From positions 1 to 64,000 of the forward strand of contig NZ_JASNRA010000009.1 of NCBI RefSeq assembly GCF_030411955.1: a stretch of 64,000 nt of DNA, in the 5' to 3' direction. Positions within the stretch are counted from its first letter, which is position 1. The number at the start of each line of letters is the position of its first letter. A model generated the notes under the pieces. That model searched no databases, was not told the DNA's origin, and saw nothing but the letters and a program-made list of their open reading frames with translations. Positions 1 through 7,732 of this stretch are shown here, in pieces. The DNA comes from Massilia sp. YIM B02443 (GTDB taxonomy: Bacteria > Pseudomonadota > Gammaproteobacteria > Burkholderiales > Burkholderiaceae_D). Both the position numbers and the translations under genes were made by a program.

Positions 1-65
1 TCGACGGTCAGCGCATTGCTTCTGCTGAACAATTGCTCTGTGTCGCAATCAAACCCATCAATAGC

Positions 66-866
66 TTACGGTGACAGCGCCTCGACATATGGCATCTGCC
101 CGAGCAGATGATGAATGCAGTTGAGACGCGCACGCTTCTTGTCCACGCCTTGCACCACCCACCAGCGCGCTTCCGGAATATGGGTACGCTCGAGCATGAT
201 CTCCTTGGCGCGCGTGTACTCCTCCCAGCGCCGGCGCGATTCCAGGTCCATTGGACTGAGCTTCCACTGCTTCAGCGGGTCGTGGATCCGGCTCAGGAAG
301 CGCGCATTCTGCTCCTCATCCGAAATCGAGAACCAGTACTTGATCAGCTGGATCCCGGAGCGTACCAGCATGCGTTCGAATTCCGGCACGGTGTCGAAGA
401 ACTCATCGTACTGCTGCTCGGTGCAGAACCCCATCACGCGCTCGACCCCCGCGCGGTTGTACCAGCTGCGGTCGAACAGCACGATTTCGCCGGCCGCAGG
501 CAAGTGCGACACGTTACGCTGGAAGTGCCATTGCGTGCGCTCGCGGTTGTTCGGCGCCGGCAGCGCGGCCACCCGGCATACGCGCGGGTTCAGGCGCTGG
601 GCGATGCGCTTGATCACGCCGCCTTTCCCGGCGGCGTCGCGCCCTTCGAACAGGATCACCACCTTGTGCCCGGTATGGACGACCCAGTCCTGCAGCTTCA
701 CCAGTTCCGCTTGAAGTCTGAACAGTTCATGGAAATACTGTCTGCGGTTTTCCTTCTCCTGAGCACTGCGCGCAGGTTGCGGCAGCAGCGATTCAGGATC
801 GAGATCGCGGTCGTGGAGTTCCAGTTCCAGCTCTTCATCGTAACTGTCGGCCAGGTCGCGCTGCAC
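66..866 (-). CDS. ppk2: PPK2-family polyphosphate kinase
   Basis: Cytoplasmic kinase that moves phosphate between inorganic polyphosphate and nucleotides. The 266-residue product has a Walker A loop GRDAAGKGG at about residues 75-83 and the PPK2 Walker B/lid sequence FDRSWYNRAG at about 131-140, both diagnostic of the family. A central region rich in Arg and Trp follows, as usual. Length fits single-domain PPK2 enzymes. The start used is GTG at 866; no clear Shine-Dalgarno sequence is visible and no ATG lies nearby in frame, so the first 35 acidic residues are the least certain part. It appears monocistronic and is separated from the operon upstream by a strong terminator. The substrate (ADP or GDP, class I, II or III) cannot be assigned from sequence alone. 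Confidence 0.93.
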   Translation of the reverse strand: MQRDLADSYDEELELELHDRDLDPESLLPQPARSAQEKENRRQYFHELFRLQAELVKLQDWVVHTGHKVVILFEGRDAAGKGGVIKRIAQRLNPRVCRVAALPAPNNRERTQWHFQRNVSHLPAAGEIVLFDRSWYNRAGVERVMGFCTEQQYDEFFDTVPEFERMLVRSGIQLIKYWFSISDEEQNARFLSRIHDPLKQWKLSPMDLESRRRWEEYTRAKEIMLERTHIPEARWWVVQGVDKKRARLNCIHHLLGQMPYVEALSP

Positions 867-995
867 GCGCAGGGTCAGATCGGGGTCGTGGTCTGCTTGC
901 GTGCGAATCCTCGTAGAAAATGGGATTCGGGTCGATGATGCTGACGTCCGTTATGGATGTAGACCCGAAGCATGGCGCTGCCCGCGGCGCCCGGC

Positions 996-1026
996 AAAAA
1001 AAAACCGCCGGCCGCGAGGCCGACGG
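996..1026 (-). terminator. Rho-independent terminator of the sigma/FecR/TonB operon
   Basis: Read on the minus strand, CCGTCGGCC, loop TCGC, GGCCGGCGG form a 9-bp stem with one G-U pair, followed directly by nine T residues. It lies 104 bases past the stop of the metallo-hydrolase gene, so it most likely ends the sigma factor-FecR-receptor-hydrolase transcript before the polyphosphate kinase gene. Confidence 0.85.
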
Positions 1027-1129
1027 ATAAACATGCGCTTCGTTTGAAACACAAGAAAGAGACATGCGCATTGTATTGGTGCGATATTTCCCCTGCATGA
1101 CAGGTGTTTGCGCCTTGTCACGTTTCCGC

Positions 1130-2428
1130 TCAGGCGTCGAACGGCCCGGTCACCAGCTTGACCATGTCTCGTTCGTGGGCGTTGCCGGTTACAGCAACAT
1201 AGAAACGCTCGCCGCCCGGTGGCACGCGCACCACGACGTGTCCGTCATGGCTGTGCATCCTGCGCGTCAGCCGACCGTTGGCAAGCAGGTTTTCGCGCAT
1301 GACCGTGGTGGCGAATACCGCGCGCGGACCCGGATAGAGCCGCTCGCTGAACATGCGTTCCAGCTGCAGCATGTCGGGATGCGCGATGTGCCACGACGGG
1401 ATGACCCAGGCCCGCGGCCTCAGGGTGCGCACGACCTCGGCGTCGATACCGTCGAACATGCCGTGGTGATCCGCGGTGGCCACCGAGACCGGTCCGGCCG
1501 CGCGCGCCGCCGGGCCAAGGACGTTGTGCCACGGCAAGGCGCCGTCCTGCGTATAGCTGGTCAGGTCCCCGGCGGTGAAATAGCTGAAGCGGCCGCTGGC
1601 GATGCGGATCGCTGCCGAACAGTGATTTTCGTTCGGTCAGTCGGCGCGCGCCAGCGGAGCCAGTGGCGGGAACAATCGGCGTGTGGCCGCTGCTTCGCCG
1701 GTCCAGACCTCGCCACTGGCGGCGATATTGCGCACCTCGAACGGTACTGATGTACGGTGGCGGCCGCGCCCCGCAAACTGGATGTTGCTGCCCACCTGGA
1801 ATGCTTCGACGCGCTGCCCTGACTTGCGGCGCGCTGCGATGAAGGCGCGGTAGTTGTCGGCGAAAGGGGCCGTGATTCGCAGCGGGAAGTCGTAGTCGGG
1901 ATAGCCACGGTCGACCACGGTGCCAATGGGGACCTGGGCCGCGACGTCGGTGACGCCGCTCAGCCGGTAGGCGCCGCCGGAGGCTGGCGGCGAAGCGGCT
2001 TCGACGTCACCGGTGTGGTCCGGATGCAGGTGCGTTACCAGCAGGTAGTCCAGGTCTTCCAACCCGGCGCGCACCAGGTGACGACGCGCATAGCGTCCGA
2101 TCCACTCGCCGGCGCGCCGAGTGGCGTCGGGGCGCGGCGCCATCGACACATCGAGCGCGTTCAGCGAAGCGCCGGCATCGATCAGCATGCTGGTGCCGTC
2201 CGGCAGCATGACGAAGGTTGCGTTGCCGCGGCCGGTAGCGATGTGGTGGATGTCGAGCCAGCCGGGCTGCCATGGCTCCAGCGCCGTTGCCATGCGGTCC
2301 GGCGCGGCTGCAGGCGCGGGCGTCGAAGCCTGCATGGATGCGGCGCACCAGGCTCGCGGCGCCGCGCCCAGCGTCAGCGGCAGCAGGGCGCCCAGCAACA
2401 GGCGGCGGCGCTCGTTCATGGCCGCCAT
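1130..2428 (-). pseudogene. Metallo-beta-lactamase-fold hydrolase, interrupted by an in-frame TGA
   Basis: An exported metallo-beta-lactamase-fold hydrolase split by one stop codon (TGA at 1637-1639, codon 264 of about 432). The N-terminal part has a basic signal region (NERRRLLLGALL, Tat-like) and the metal motif HLHPDH at about residues 133-138. Past the stop, in the same frame, homology-like sequence resumes at once (PNENHCSAAIRIASG, then FTAGD and ADHHG), which is the expected second half of the fold with further metal ligands. A TGG to TGA change (Trp-Pro-Asn-Glu-Asn) would explain it. The start overlaps the stop of the TonB receptor (TGATG), so it is translationally coupled; a second ATG at 2419 is also possible. 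As written only 263 residues are made and the enzyme should be dead. The substrate is unknown. Confidence 0.85.
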
Positions 2429-4791
2429 CAGAAGCGTCCCGTCAGGCTCAGGCCGAAGGTGCGCGGTTCGCCCGCGTAGCGCGCGCGCACCACCTGGGTC
2501 GAACGGGTCAGCAGGTATTCGGTGTCATTGGCGTTCTTTACCCAGGCCAGCACGCGCCAGCTGCCATCGGGCGATTCGACGCCGGCCGACAGGTTAGCCA
2601 GGCCGAAGCCGGGCAGCTGCAGGTTGGGATCGTTGGCGGCGCCGGTGTTGTAACTGTCCTTCCAGGCATAGCTGGCGGCGCCGACCAGGTAGCCGAACGG
2701 TACCGGGTAACGCAGGTCGGCCGCCACGCCGGCCTGGCGGCGCGGCGAGTTCGACATCGGGTTGCCGCTATTGTCGACCGTGCCGATGGCGAAACGGTCG
2801 TAGCGCCCGTCCAGGTAGGCGACGTTAGCGGACAGGTCGAGCCAGGGCGCAGGCTTGTAAGCCAGCTCGATCTCGCTGCCGTCGACCGTGGCTTTGCCGG
2901 CGTTGAAGATCGACAGGATGCCGGTGACGGTGTTGTTGACCAGCTCCTGCTTGTCGCGGTACTTCATCCGGAACAGCGAGGCGTTCATGCGCACCCGGTT
3001 GTTCAGCCACTGCGATTTCATGCCGAGCTCGAAGTTGTCGACAGTCTCGGGTTCGAACGGCGTACGAAACGCCGCGGCGCTGGCGGCGTCGGCATTGAAG
3101 CCGCCGCTGGTGAAGCCGCGCGTGGCGCTCAGGTAAGTCATGAGACCGGCGCGCGGACGCCAGGTCAGCACCGCGCGCGGGGTCACTTCGCTCCAGGCGT
3201 GGCTCAGACCATCCAGGCGGAAGCTGGCGGCAGGGCGCACCAGATCGCTGCGCGCCAGGCTGGCGCGCTTGCGGTCGCGCGTATAGCGCGCACCCAGGGT
3301 CAGGTCGAGCCGGGGCGCCAGGTGCAGCACGCCGTCGGCGAACGCGCCGATGCTGCGGCTGTCGACCCGCTGCTCGGCCAGGGTGGCGCTGGCCAGTGCG
3401 CCGGTGCGGGCTGCCAGAGCACGCACGCCCAGTTGCCGCGCGCCGTCTTCGTCGGCGAAGTACAGGCCGGCGACCAGATTGCCGCGCTCCCATCGGGGAC
3501 TGGCGTAGCGCAGTTCCTGCGAGAAGGTGGCGATGTCGTCGGCGTCGCTGGTGATGCTCTGGCTGCCGCTGGCGAGCAGGGTATGGCTGGCGCCGACGCC
3601 GGAATAGTCTTCGCTCGAGACCGAGCCGCGCCAGGCACTGATCGCGGTCAGTTCTCCCGCGTCGAGGCGCCACACCAGGCGCGCCGAGGCGCCCTTGATG
3701 GTACGCCGGTAGGCCTGGGCGACACCGAGTTCCGAGGTGCGCACATCGCCGTCGTCGCCCAGCGTGTCGGACGACAGCGTGCGCCCGCCATTGTCGTCCT
3801 CGCCGTAGTCGGCGCTGAAGGTGGCGTCCAGATTCGGCGCCAGGCGCACGAAGACCTGGGCGCGCAGGTTCTGGCTGTCGATGTCGTCCTGTTCGCGCCC
3901 GCTCAGGCGGTCGCGGCCGAGTCCGTCGCGCCGGCGGCTGGAGACCGACAGCTTGAGCGCCGCCTGTTCGGCGAGCGGAACGTTGATCAGGCCCTTGGCG
4001 TGGCGTTCGCCGTGGTTGCCGGCGATGAACTCGCCCTCCAGCGCGAAGCGCTCCGGGTCCGGACGCCGGGTATTGATCACGATCGCGCCGCCGGTCACGT
4101 TGCGGCCGAACAGCGTGCCTTGCGGACCTTTCAGGACTGCGATCGATTCGAGGTCGAACAGCTCGAAACTGGCGGCACTGTTGCGCGGGATGAAGACGTC
4201 ATCGACGAACACGCCGACCGGCTTGTTGACGCCAATCTGGGAAAAGGTGTTGCTGATGCCGCGAATGGCGATGGTCGGATTGGCCTGGCTGAACGCCGAC
4301 ACCAGCAGACCGGGCGTGAGGCGGGCAAGGTCCTGCAGTCCCTGCACCCGGTGCGCTTCCAGCGTGCGCGCGGACAGGGCAGTCATGGCGATCGGCACAT
4401 CCTGTGCCGACTGCGCCCGCTTTTGCGCGGTGACGGTGACGGTGTTCAGTTCGCCGCTGGAGGCATCGGTGGACGTGCTCGACTGCGCGCCGGTGCTGGG
4501 CGCCGCGCGAAAGACCAGTACCGCGTTGCCGTCGCGCCGCACTCTCAGTCCGGTGCCGGCCAGCAGTGTGTCGAGCGCCTCGGTGGGGGGTATCCGGCCG
4601 CGCACGCCACTGCTGCGCAGCGACTGCACGTCGTCGGCACGGTACAGCAGCTGGACGCCGGTTTGCAGCGCGTATTGGTCGAGCGCGATCTTGAGTTCGC
4701 CTGCGGGAATGTCGATTGCCAGGGTCTGGGCCTGGAGTGTGGTGCAGAAGGTCAGCGCGCACAGGGCGCCGAGCAGGGTTGGTTTCGCCAT
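2428..4791 (-). CDS. TonB-dependent receptor with STN signalling domain
   Basis: Outer-membrane active transporter of about 787 residues. Visible in order: a signal peptide (residues 1-21, cut near LQA-QT), an STN (secretin/TonB short N-terminal) domain at about 22-77 that would touch FecR in the periplasm, a plug with the conserved stretch GPQGTLFGRNVTGGAI, and a long beta-barrel ending in GRF, a typical outer-membrane C-terminus. The ATG at 4791 is chosen because AGGAAAG precedes it and a signal peptide begins there; the frame stays open upstream but runs into the FecR gene. It follows sigma factor and FecR genes, so it is probably a transducer-type receptor inducing its own operon. The ligand is not identifiable; a siderophore is usual for such sets, but the hydrolase partner hints at a cleavable substrate. 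Confidence 0.93.
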   Translation of the reverse strand: MAKPTLLGALCALTFCTTLQAQTLAIDIPAGELKIALDQYALQTGVQLLYRADDVQSLRSSGVRGRIPPTEALDTLLAGTGLRVRRDGNAVLVFRAAPSTGAQSSTSTDASSGELNTVTVTAQKRAQSAQDVPIAMTALSARTLEAHRVQGLQDLARLTPGLLVSAFSQANPTIAIRGISNTFSQIGVNKPVGVFVDDVFIPRNSAASFELFDLESIAVLKGPQGTLFGRNVTGGAIVINTRRPDPERFALEGEFIAGNHGERHAKGLINVPLAEQAALKLSVSSRRRDGLGRDRLSGREQDDIDSQNLRAQVFVRLAPNLDATFSADYGEDDNGGRTLSSDTLGDDGDVRTSELGVAQAYRRTIKGASARLVWRLDAGELTAISAWRGSVSSEDYSGVGASHTLLASGSQSITSDADDIATFSQELRYASPRWERGNLVAGLYFADEDGARQLGVRALAARTGALASATLAEQRVDSRSIGAFADGVLHLAPRLDLTLGARYTRDRKRASLARSDLVRPAASFRLDGLSHAWSEVTPRAVLTWRPRAGLMTYLSATRGFTSGGFNADAASAAAFRTPFEPETVDNFELGMKSQWLNNRVRMNASLFRMKYRDKQELVNNTVTGILSIFNAGKATVDGSEIELAYKPAPWLDLSANVAYLDGRYDRFAIGTVDNSGNPMSNSPRRQAGVAADLRYPVPFGYLVGAASYAWKDSYNTGAANDPNLQLPGFGLANLSAGVESPDGSWRVLAWVKNANDTEYLLTRSTQVVRARYAGEPRTFGLSLTGRF

Positions 4792-4903
4792 CGTTATCTT
4801 TCCTGGCCATCTTTGCTTGCATGAGGGGAGCCGTGGTGGCTGCTTGGTGTTGCTTCCCTGTAAGACGGACGGCGCGACAAAATCCGGAACGCGGACCGAA
4901 CAA

Positions 4904-5953
4904 TTAATTGCGCGATGGCGGCGGCGAGGGTGATGCAGGCGGCACGGGCGACAGCACGATGCGTTCGCTACCGCGCTGCGCCTGCAGGCCGAAACCCTGT
5001 TCCAGCAGGCGCACGAAGCCGTCCAGGTTGGACGGCGCGAAGCTGCCGCCGATCGGCAGGGCAGCGGCGCTGCGGTCGGCCAGCACCAGCTGGCGTTCGT
5101 TATAGCGGTTGAATTCGGCCACCGCCTCGCCCAGCGTGGCGCCGTCGAACACGATGCGCCCGGCGCGCCAGGCCATGCGCTGCTCGGTCTGGATCGGGCT
5201 GCGTTCGGCACGCCGGATGTGGCCGGCCTCGGCGCGCGCTTCCTGGTTGCGGCCCAGTTCCACCACCTGTTCCGGCGCCAGCGCGGCATCGCGCGCGCTG
5301 ACCCGCACCCGTCCCTGTTCCACCAGCACCAAGACGGACTCGCCGTCGCGCCGCACCGTGAAGCGGGTGCCGAGCACCGTCACGCGGCTGCTGCCGGCCT
5401 CGATCACGAACGGGCGCGCCGGATCGTGGGCGATATCGAAATACGCTTCGCCGCGGTCGAGCCACACCTTGCGTTGTCCATCGGGCGCGGCGCGCAGGCG
5501 GGTGGCGGTGTTGAGGGTCAGGCGCGAGCCGTCGGCCAGCGCCACGGTGCGGTTTTCCCCGGTGCGGGTGGCGTAGCGCTCGTCCTGGCGCCAGCCGAGA
5601 TCGGGTGCCAGGACGGCGCCAAGGCCGCAGGCGAGCAGCAGGCCGGCGGCCAGGCGCCAGGCCGGGAACGGCGCCGACGCCCGTACCGGGCGCGCAGCCG
5701 GAACGAGAGCGGGCGCCGAAGCGAACTCCGGAGCGAAAACCGGAGCGGCACCGCCGGCCGCGCCGTCCAGGGCGTCGGCGCGGCGCCAGGCGGCGCGCAA
5801 GCGCAGGTAGGCCACGCGGTGGCGCACGTCGGCGTCCAGCCAGGCGTCGAGTTCGGCTTGAGACGAGGCCTCCCAACGTGCGCCGTCCTGGCGCGCCAGC
5901 CATTGCGCAGCCTGGTCCTCGATGCTTGCTGCTGTCTTGTTCGCCTGTTCCAT
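4904..5953 (-). CDS. FecR-family anti-sigma regulator
   Basis: Inner-membrane regulator that holds or activates an ECF sigma factor in response to a TonB receptor. The 349-residue product has an N-terminal cytoplasmic FecR/DUF4880-type helix region (residues about 10-60, with QAAQWLARQDG and LDAWLDAD), an Ala/Pro-rich linker, a membrane helix at about 99-116, a periplasmic FecR beta domain at about 128-225 (TGENRTVALADGSRLTLN) and a C-terminal STN-like domain. The start ATG at 5953 lies two bases after the sigma factor stop. It looks intact, although its sigma partner is frameshifted. The reading frame continues upstream into the 5' half of the sigma gene only because of that frameshift. Confidence 0.93.
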   Translation of the reverse strand: MEQANKTAASIEDQAAQWLARQDGARWEASSQAELDAWLDADVRHRVAYLRLRAAWRRADALDGAAGGAAPVFAPEFASAPALVPAARPVRASAPFPAWRLAAGLLLACGLGAVLAPDLGWRQDERYATRTGENRTVALADGSRLTLNTATRLRAAPDGQRKVWLDRGEAYFDIAHDPARPFVIEAGSSRVTVLGTRFTVRRDGESVLVLVEQGRVRVSARDAALAPEQVVELGRNQEARAEAGHIRRAERSPIQTEQRMAWRAGRIVFDGATLGEAVAEFNRYNERQLVLADRSAAALPIGGSFAPSNLDGFVRLLEQGFGLQAQRGSERIVLSPVPPASPSPPPSRN

Positions 5954-5955
5954 TG

Positions 5956-6547
5956 CTACGATGATGTGGTTGAGGATGGCTGTCGATCCTGCGCATGTCG
6001 CTTGCCCAGCTTGCGTTCGAGCCGGGCGATGCCGGCGCCGATGCCGCGCGCGAACAGGGCGTCGGCGATGGCGCGCATGCCTTTCGCCAGCTGCTTTTCC
6101 ACCGTGTCCTCGGTGATGCCCATTTCGGCCGCCACATCGCGCTGCGACAGGCCGTCCACCTTGCGCAGCATGACCGCCTGGCGACAACGCGCCGGCAGAG
6201 CGTCGATCGCTTCCACCAGCACATTCAGTTCGGCGCGGCCGCTGGCATGTCGCTCGGGCGTGAGCTCGCAGGCCGACAAGTCGTCCAGATTCGGCAAACG
6301 CCTCGATCGACACCACCTGCTGGCGGCGCGCGCGGTCGGCCAGCAGGTTGCGTGCGGTCGCCAGCACGAATGCCGCGGGACGTTCGGGCAAGCCGTCGCG
6401 CGCCGCTTCGTACACGCGTGCGTACACTTCCTGGCGCAGATCGGGCCATTCGGCGCTGTCGCGCCAGTTCTGGCGCAGGTAGCGCATCAGGATCGCCTCC
6501 AGCGGCAGCACTTCGGTGGTGAACCAGTCGTCCAGGTGGTTGAACAT
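5956..6547 (-). pseudogene. ECF sigma-70 factor (FecI-like), single-base frameshift
   Basis: Extracytoplasmic-function sigma factor that would direct RNA polymerase to the receptor operon. The first frame encodes region 2 (RQNWRDSAEWPDLRQEVYARV, then FVLATARNLLADRARRQ). After SIEAF the frame is lost and region 4 (LPARCRQAVMLRKVDGLSQ, TEDTVEKQLAKGM) continues in the next frame to a stop at 5956. The lesion sits at the AAA run 6296-6298 on the plus strand; removing one base gives SIEALPNLDDLSACEL and a clean protein of 196 residues, which is a normal ECF length. As written the protein is truncated after region 2 and continues into nonsense. The ATG at 6547 is the preferred start. It is a homopolymer indel, so sequencing error is a real alternative to pseudogenisation. 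Confidence 0.85.
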
Positions 6548-6676
6548 GTCTTGTGTGATAGACGAATGGCGATGAAAAATCCGGTATCGCCGCGGCGCCG
6601 GGCGCACGCAAACGGCGCCTGCAAGAGTAGCAGCGCTGTATGACCGGATGATGAACTGCGGCGCCGGCGCACGCCC

Positions 6677-7432
6677 CTATCCCAGGCTCCACTTGTTGAT
6701 GCGGGTCTTGTAGCGGTAGCTCGGCACGTAGCGCATCTCGCAGTATTCGATCGGCTGGCGCCGGTCGGACAGGGTAATGCGTTCGCACGCCAGCAAAGGG
6801 CTGCCGGCCGGTACGCCGAGCAGCCCGGCCTCGTCCTCGCCGGCCGCGGTCGCGCTCAGGCTTTCCAGGCACTCGGACGGGTGCAGGTCCAGATCCTCGA
6901 CCAGCAAGCGGTAGAGCGAACCCTTGGCTTCGAGCTGCTGGCGGCGGATGGTCTGTCCGGCCGGCAGGTGCAGCCACGAGTCCTGCAAGCCGACCGGCGT
7001 GCCGTTCAACAGGCGCAGGCGTCGCAGGCGCAGCAGCGGCGCTCCCGCTTCCAGGTGCAGCAGGCTGGCCACCGCCATGTCGGCGGCGACAGCATCCAGG
7101 CCGAGAATGCGCTGGCCCGGTACGCCGCCGCGTTTCAGCGCGTCGTCGGTGAAGCTGTCCAGGAAGCGCGACATCTGGCGCACGGCCTCCGGCGCCGCGA
7201 AGGTGCCGCGTCCATGGTCGCTATAGAGCACCCCCTGTTCCTCGAGCAGGCGGATTGCCTTGCGCACCGTGTCGCGGCTGACGCTGAACGAGGCTGCCAG
7301 CTCGCGCTCGGCCGGTAGCGGCGCGTTCGCCGTGTAGCGGCCGCGTTCGATTTCCTGCTGCAGCGTGGCGGCCAGTCGGCGGTACAGCGGCATCTCGGCC
7401 GCGCGCCGCTTGTCGTCTGATGTGTTTGGCAT
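6677..7432 (-). CDS. GntR-family regulator with UTRA ligand domain (HutC/NagR type)
   Basis: DNA-binding transcription factor of 251 residues. A winged helix-turn-helix occupies about residues 15-80 (LPAERELAASFSVSRDTVRKAI, the GntR recognition helix), and a UTRA effector-binding domain spans about 105-245, ending in the usual ERITLSDRRQPIEY strand. It diverges from the TonB receptor gene at 7733 and so probably represses that operon and itself. A perfect palindrome between the -35 and -10 of the receptor promoter and a related site closer to this gene fit the HutC-type half-site GGT/ACC. The inducer is likely a nucleoside or sugar product of the pathway, but that is inference. Confidence 0.93.
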   Translation of the reverse strand: MPNTSDDKRRAAEMPLYRRLAATLQQEIERGRYTANAPLPAERELAASFSVSRDTVRKAIRLLEEQGVLYSDHGRGTFAAPEAVRQMSRFLDSFTDDALKRGGVPGQRILGLDAVAADMAVASLLHLEAGAPLLRLRRLRLLNGTPVGLQDSWLHLPAGQTIRRQQLEAKGSLYRLLVEDLDLHPSECLESLSATAAGEDEAGLLGVPAGSPLLACERITLSDRRQPIEYCEMRYVPSYRYKTRINKWSLG

Positions 7433-7502
7433 TGTCGTCGTGTCTCCATCCAGTCCGCAATCCTAGCACGGCGGCTCGTCCCTCAGAAAATCTACTCGGA
7501 AA

Positions 7503-7514
7503 AGGTCCGTACCA
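7503..7514. promoter_or_regulatory. Candidate GntR operator, imperfect copy
   Basis: AGGTCCGTACCA matches the palindromic site at 7630-7641 in 10 of 12 positions. It lies 71 bases upstream of the GntR gene start, and its centre is 127 bp from the centre of the other site, close to 12 helical turns. It would suit autoregulation or looping. Confidence is limited because one arm is imperfect. Confidence 0.5.
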
Positions 7515-7621
7515 ATTGTGACGCCGTGATGACTGCAAAGGGTGTCTACCTCACTTTGTTTGAAGGTGTTGTTTCTCTGTCTCGCAGAAGAGCGCGCCTG
7601 GCCGCTTTCAGAAAACTCTTG

Positions 7622-7650
7622 TTGAGTAGTGGTACGTACCAGTGTATTCT
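7622..7650 (+). promoter_or_regulatory. Sigma-70 promoter of the receptor/ABC operon
   Basis: TTGAGT at 7622-7627 and TATTCT at 7645-7650 are separated by 17 bases, a standard sigma-70 arrangement. The candidate GntR operator sits in the spacer. Transcription would begin near 7657, giving a leader of about 75 bases before the GTG start at 7733. Confidence 0.6.
7630..7641. promoter_or_regulatory. Candidate GntR operator, perfect 12-bp palindrome
   Basis: TGGTACGTACCA is a perfect inverted repeat placed exactly between the -35 and -10 hexamers of the receptor promoter. Half-site GGT/ACC with an alternating centre is the pattern bound by HutC/NagR-type GntR proteins, and such a regulator is encoded next door. 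Position predicts classical repression by blocking RNA polymerase. Confidence 0.65.
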
Positions 7651-7732
7651 CCGGTCACAATAACGACAGCTGGTCCGGAGAGCGGTGTGCGGCCTGAGGG
7701 CCGGTTTGATCATCCAGAACAAGGGGAATATC

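Noticed and set aside
1637..1639. TGA read as selenocysteine
   Set aside because: No selenoprotein of this fold is known to me, the context suggests Trp, and no selenocysteine signal could be recognised.
2272..4824. 850-residue plus-strand frame opposite the TonB receptor
   Set aside because: Composition is typical of a shadow frame and it conflicts with a clear receptor gene.
2428..5289. Receptor extended to 953 residues by an upstream in-frame start
   Set aside because: The extension overlaps FecR in another frame and lacks a signal peptide; the ATG at 4791 has a ribosome site and begins a clear signal peptide.
4904..6607. Single 567-residue sigma factor-FecR fusion
   Set aside because: The middle of this frame is Arg/Gly-rich nonsense, while sigma region 4 lies in the next frame with a stop two bases before a good FecR start. 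The fusion frame is a product of the indel.
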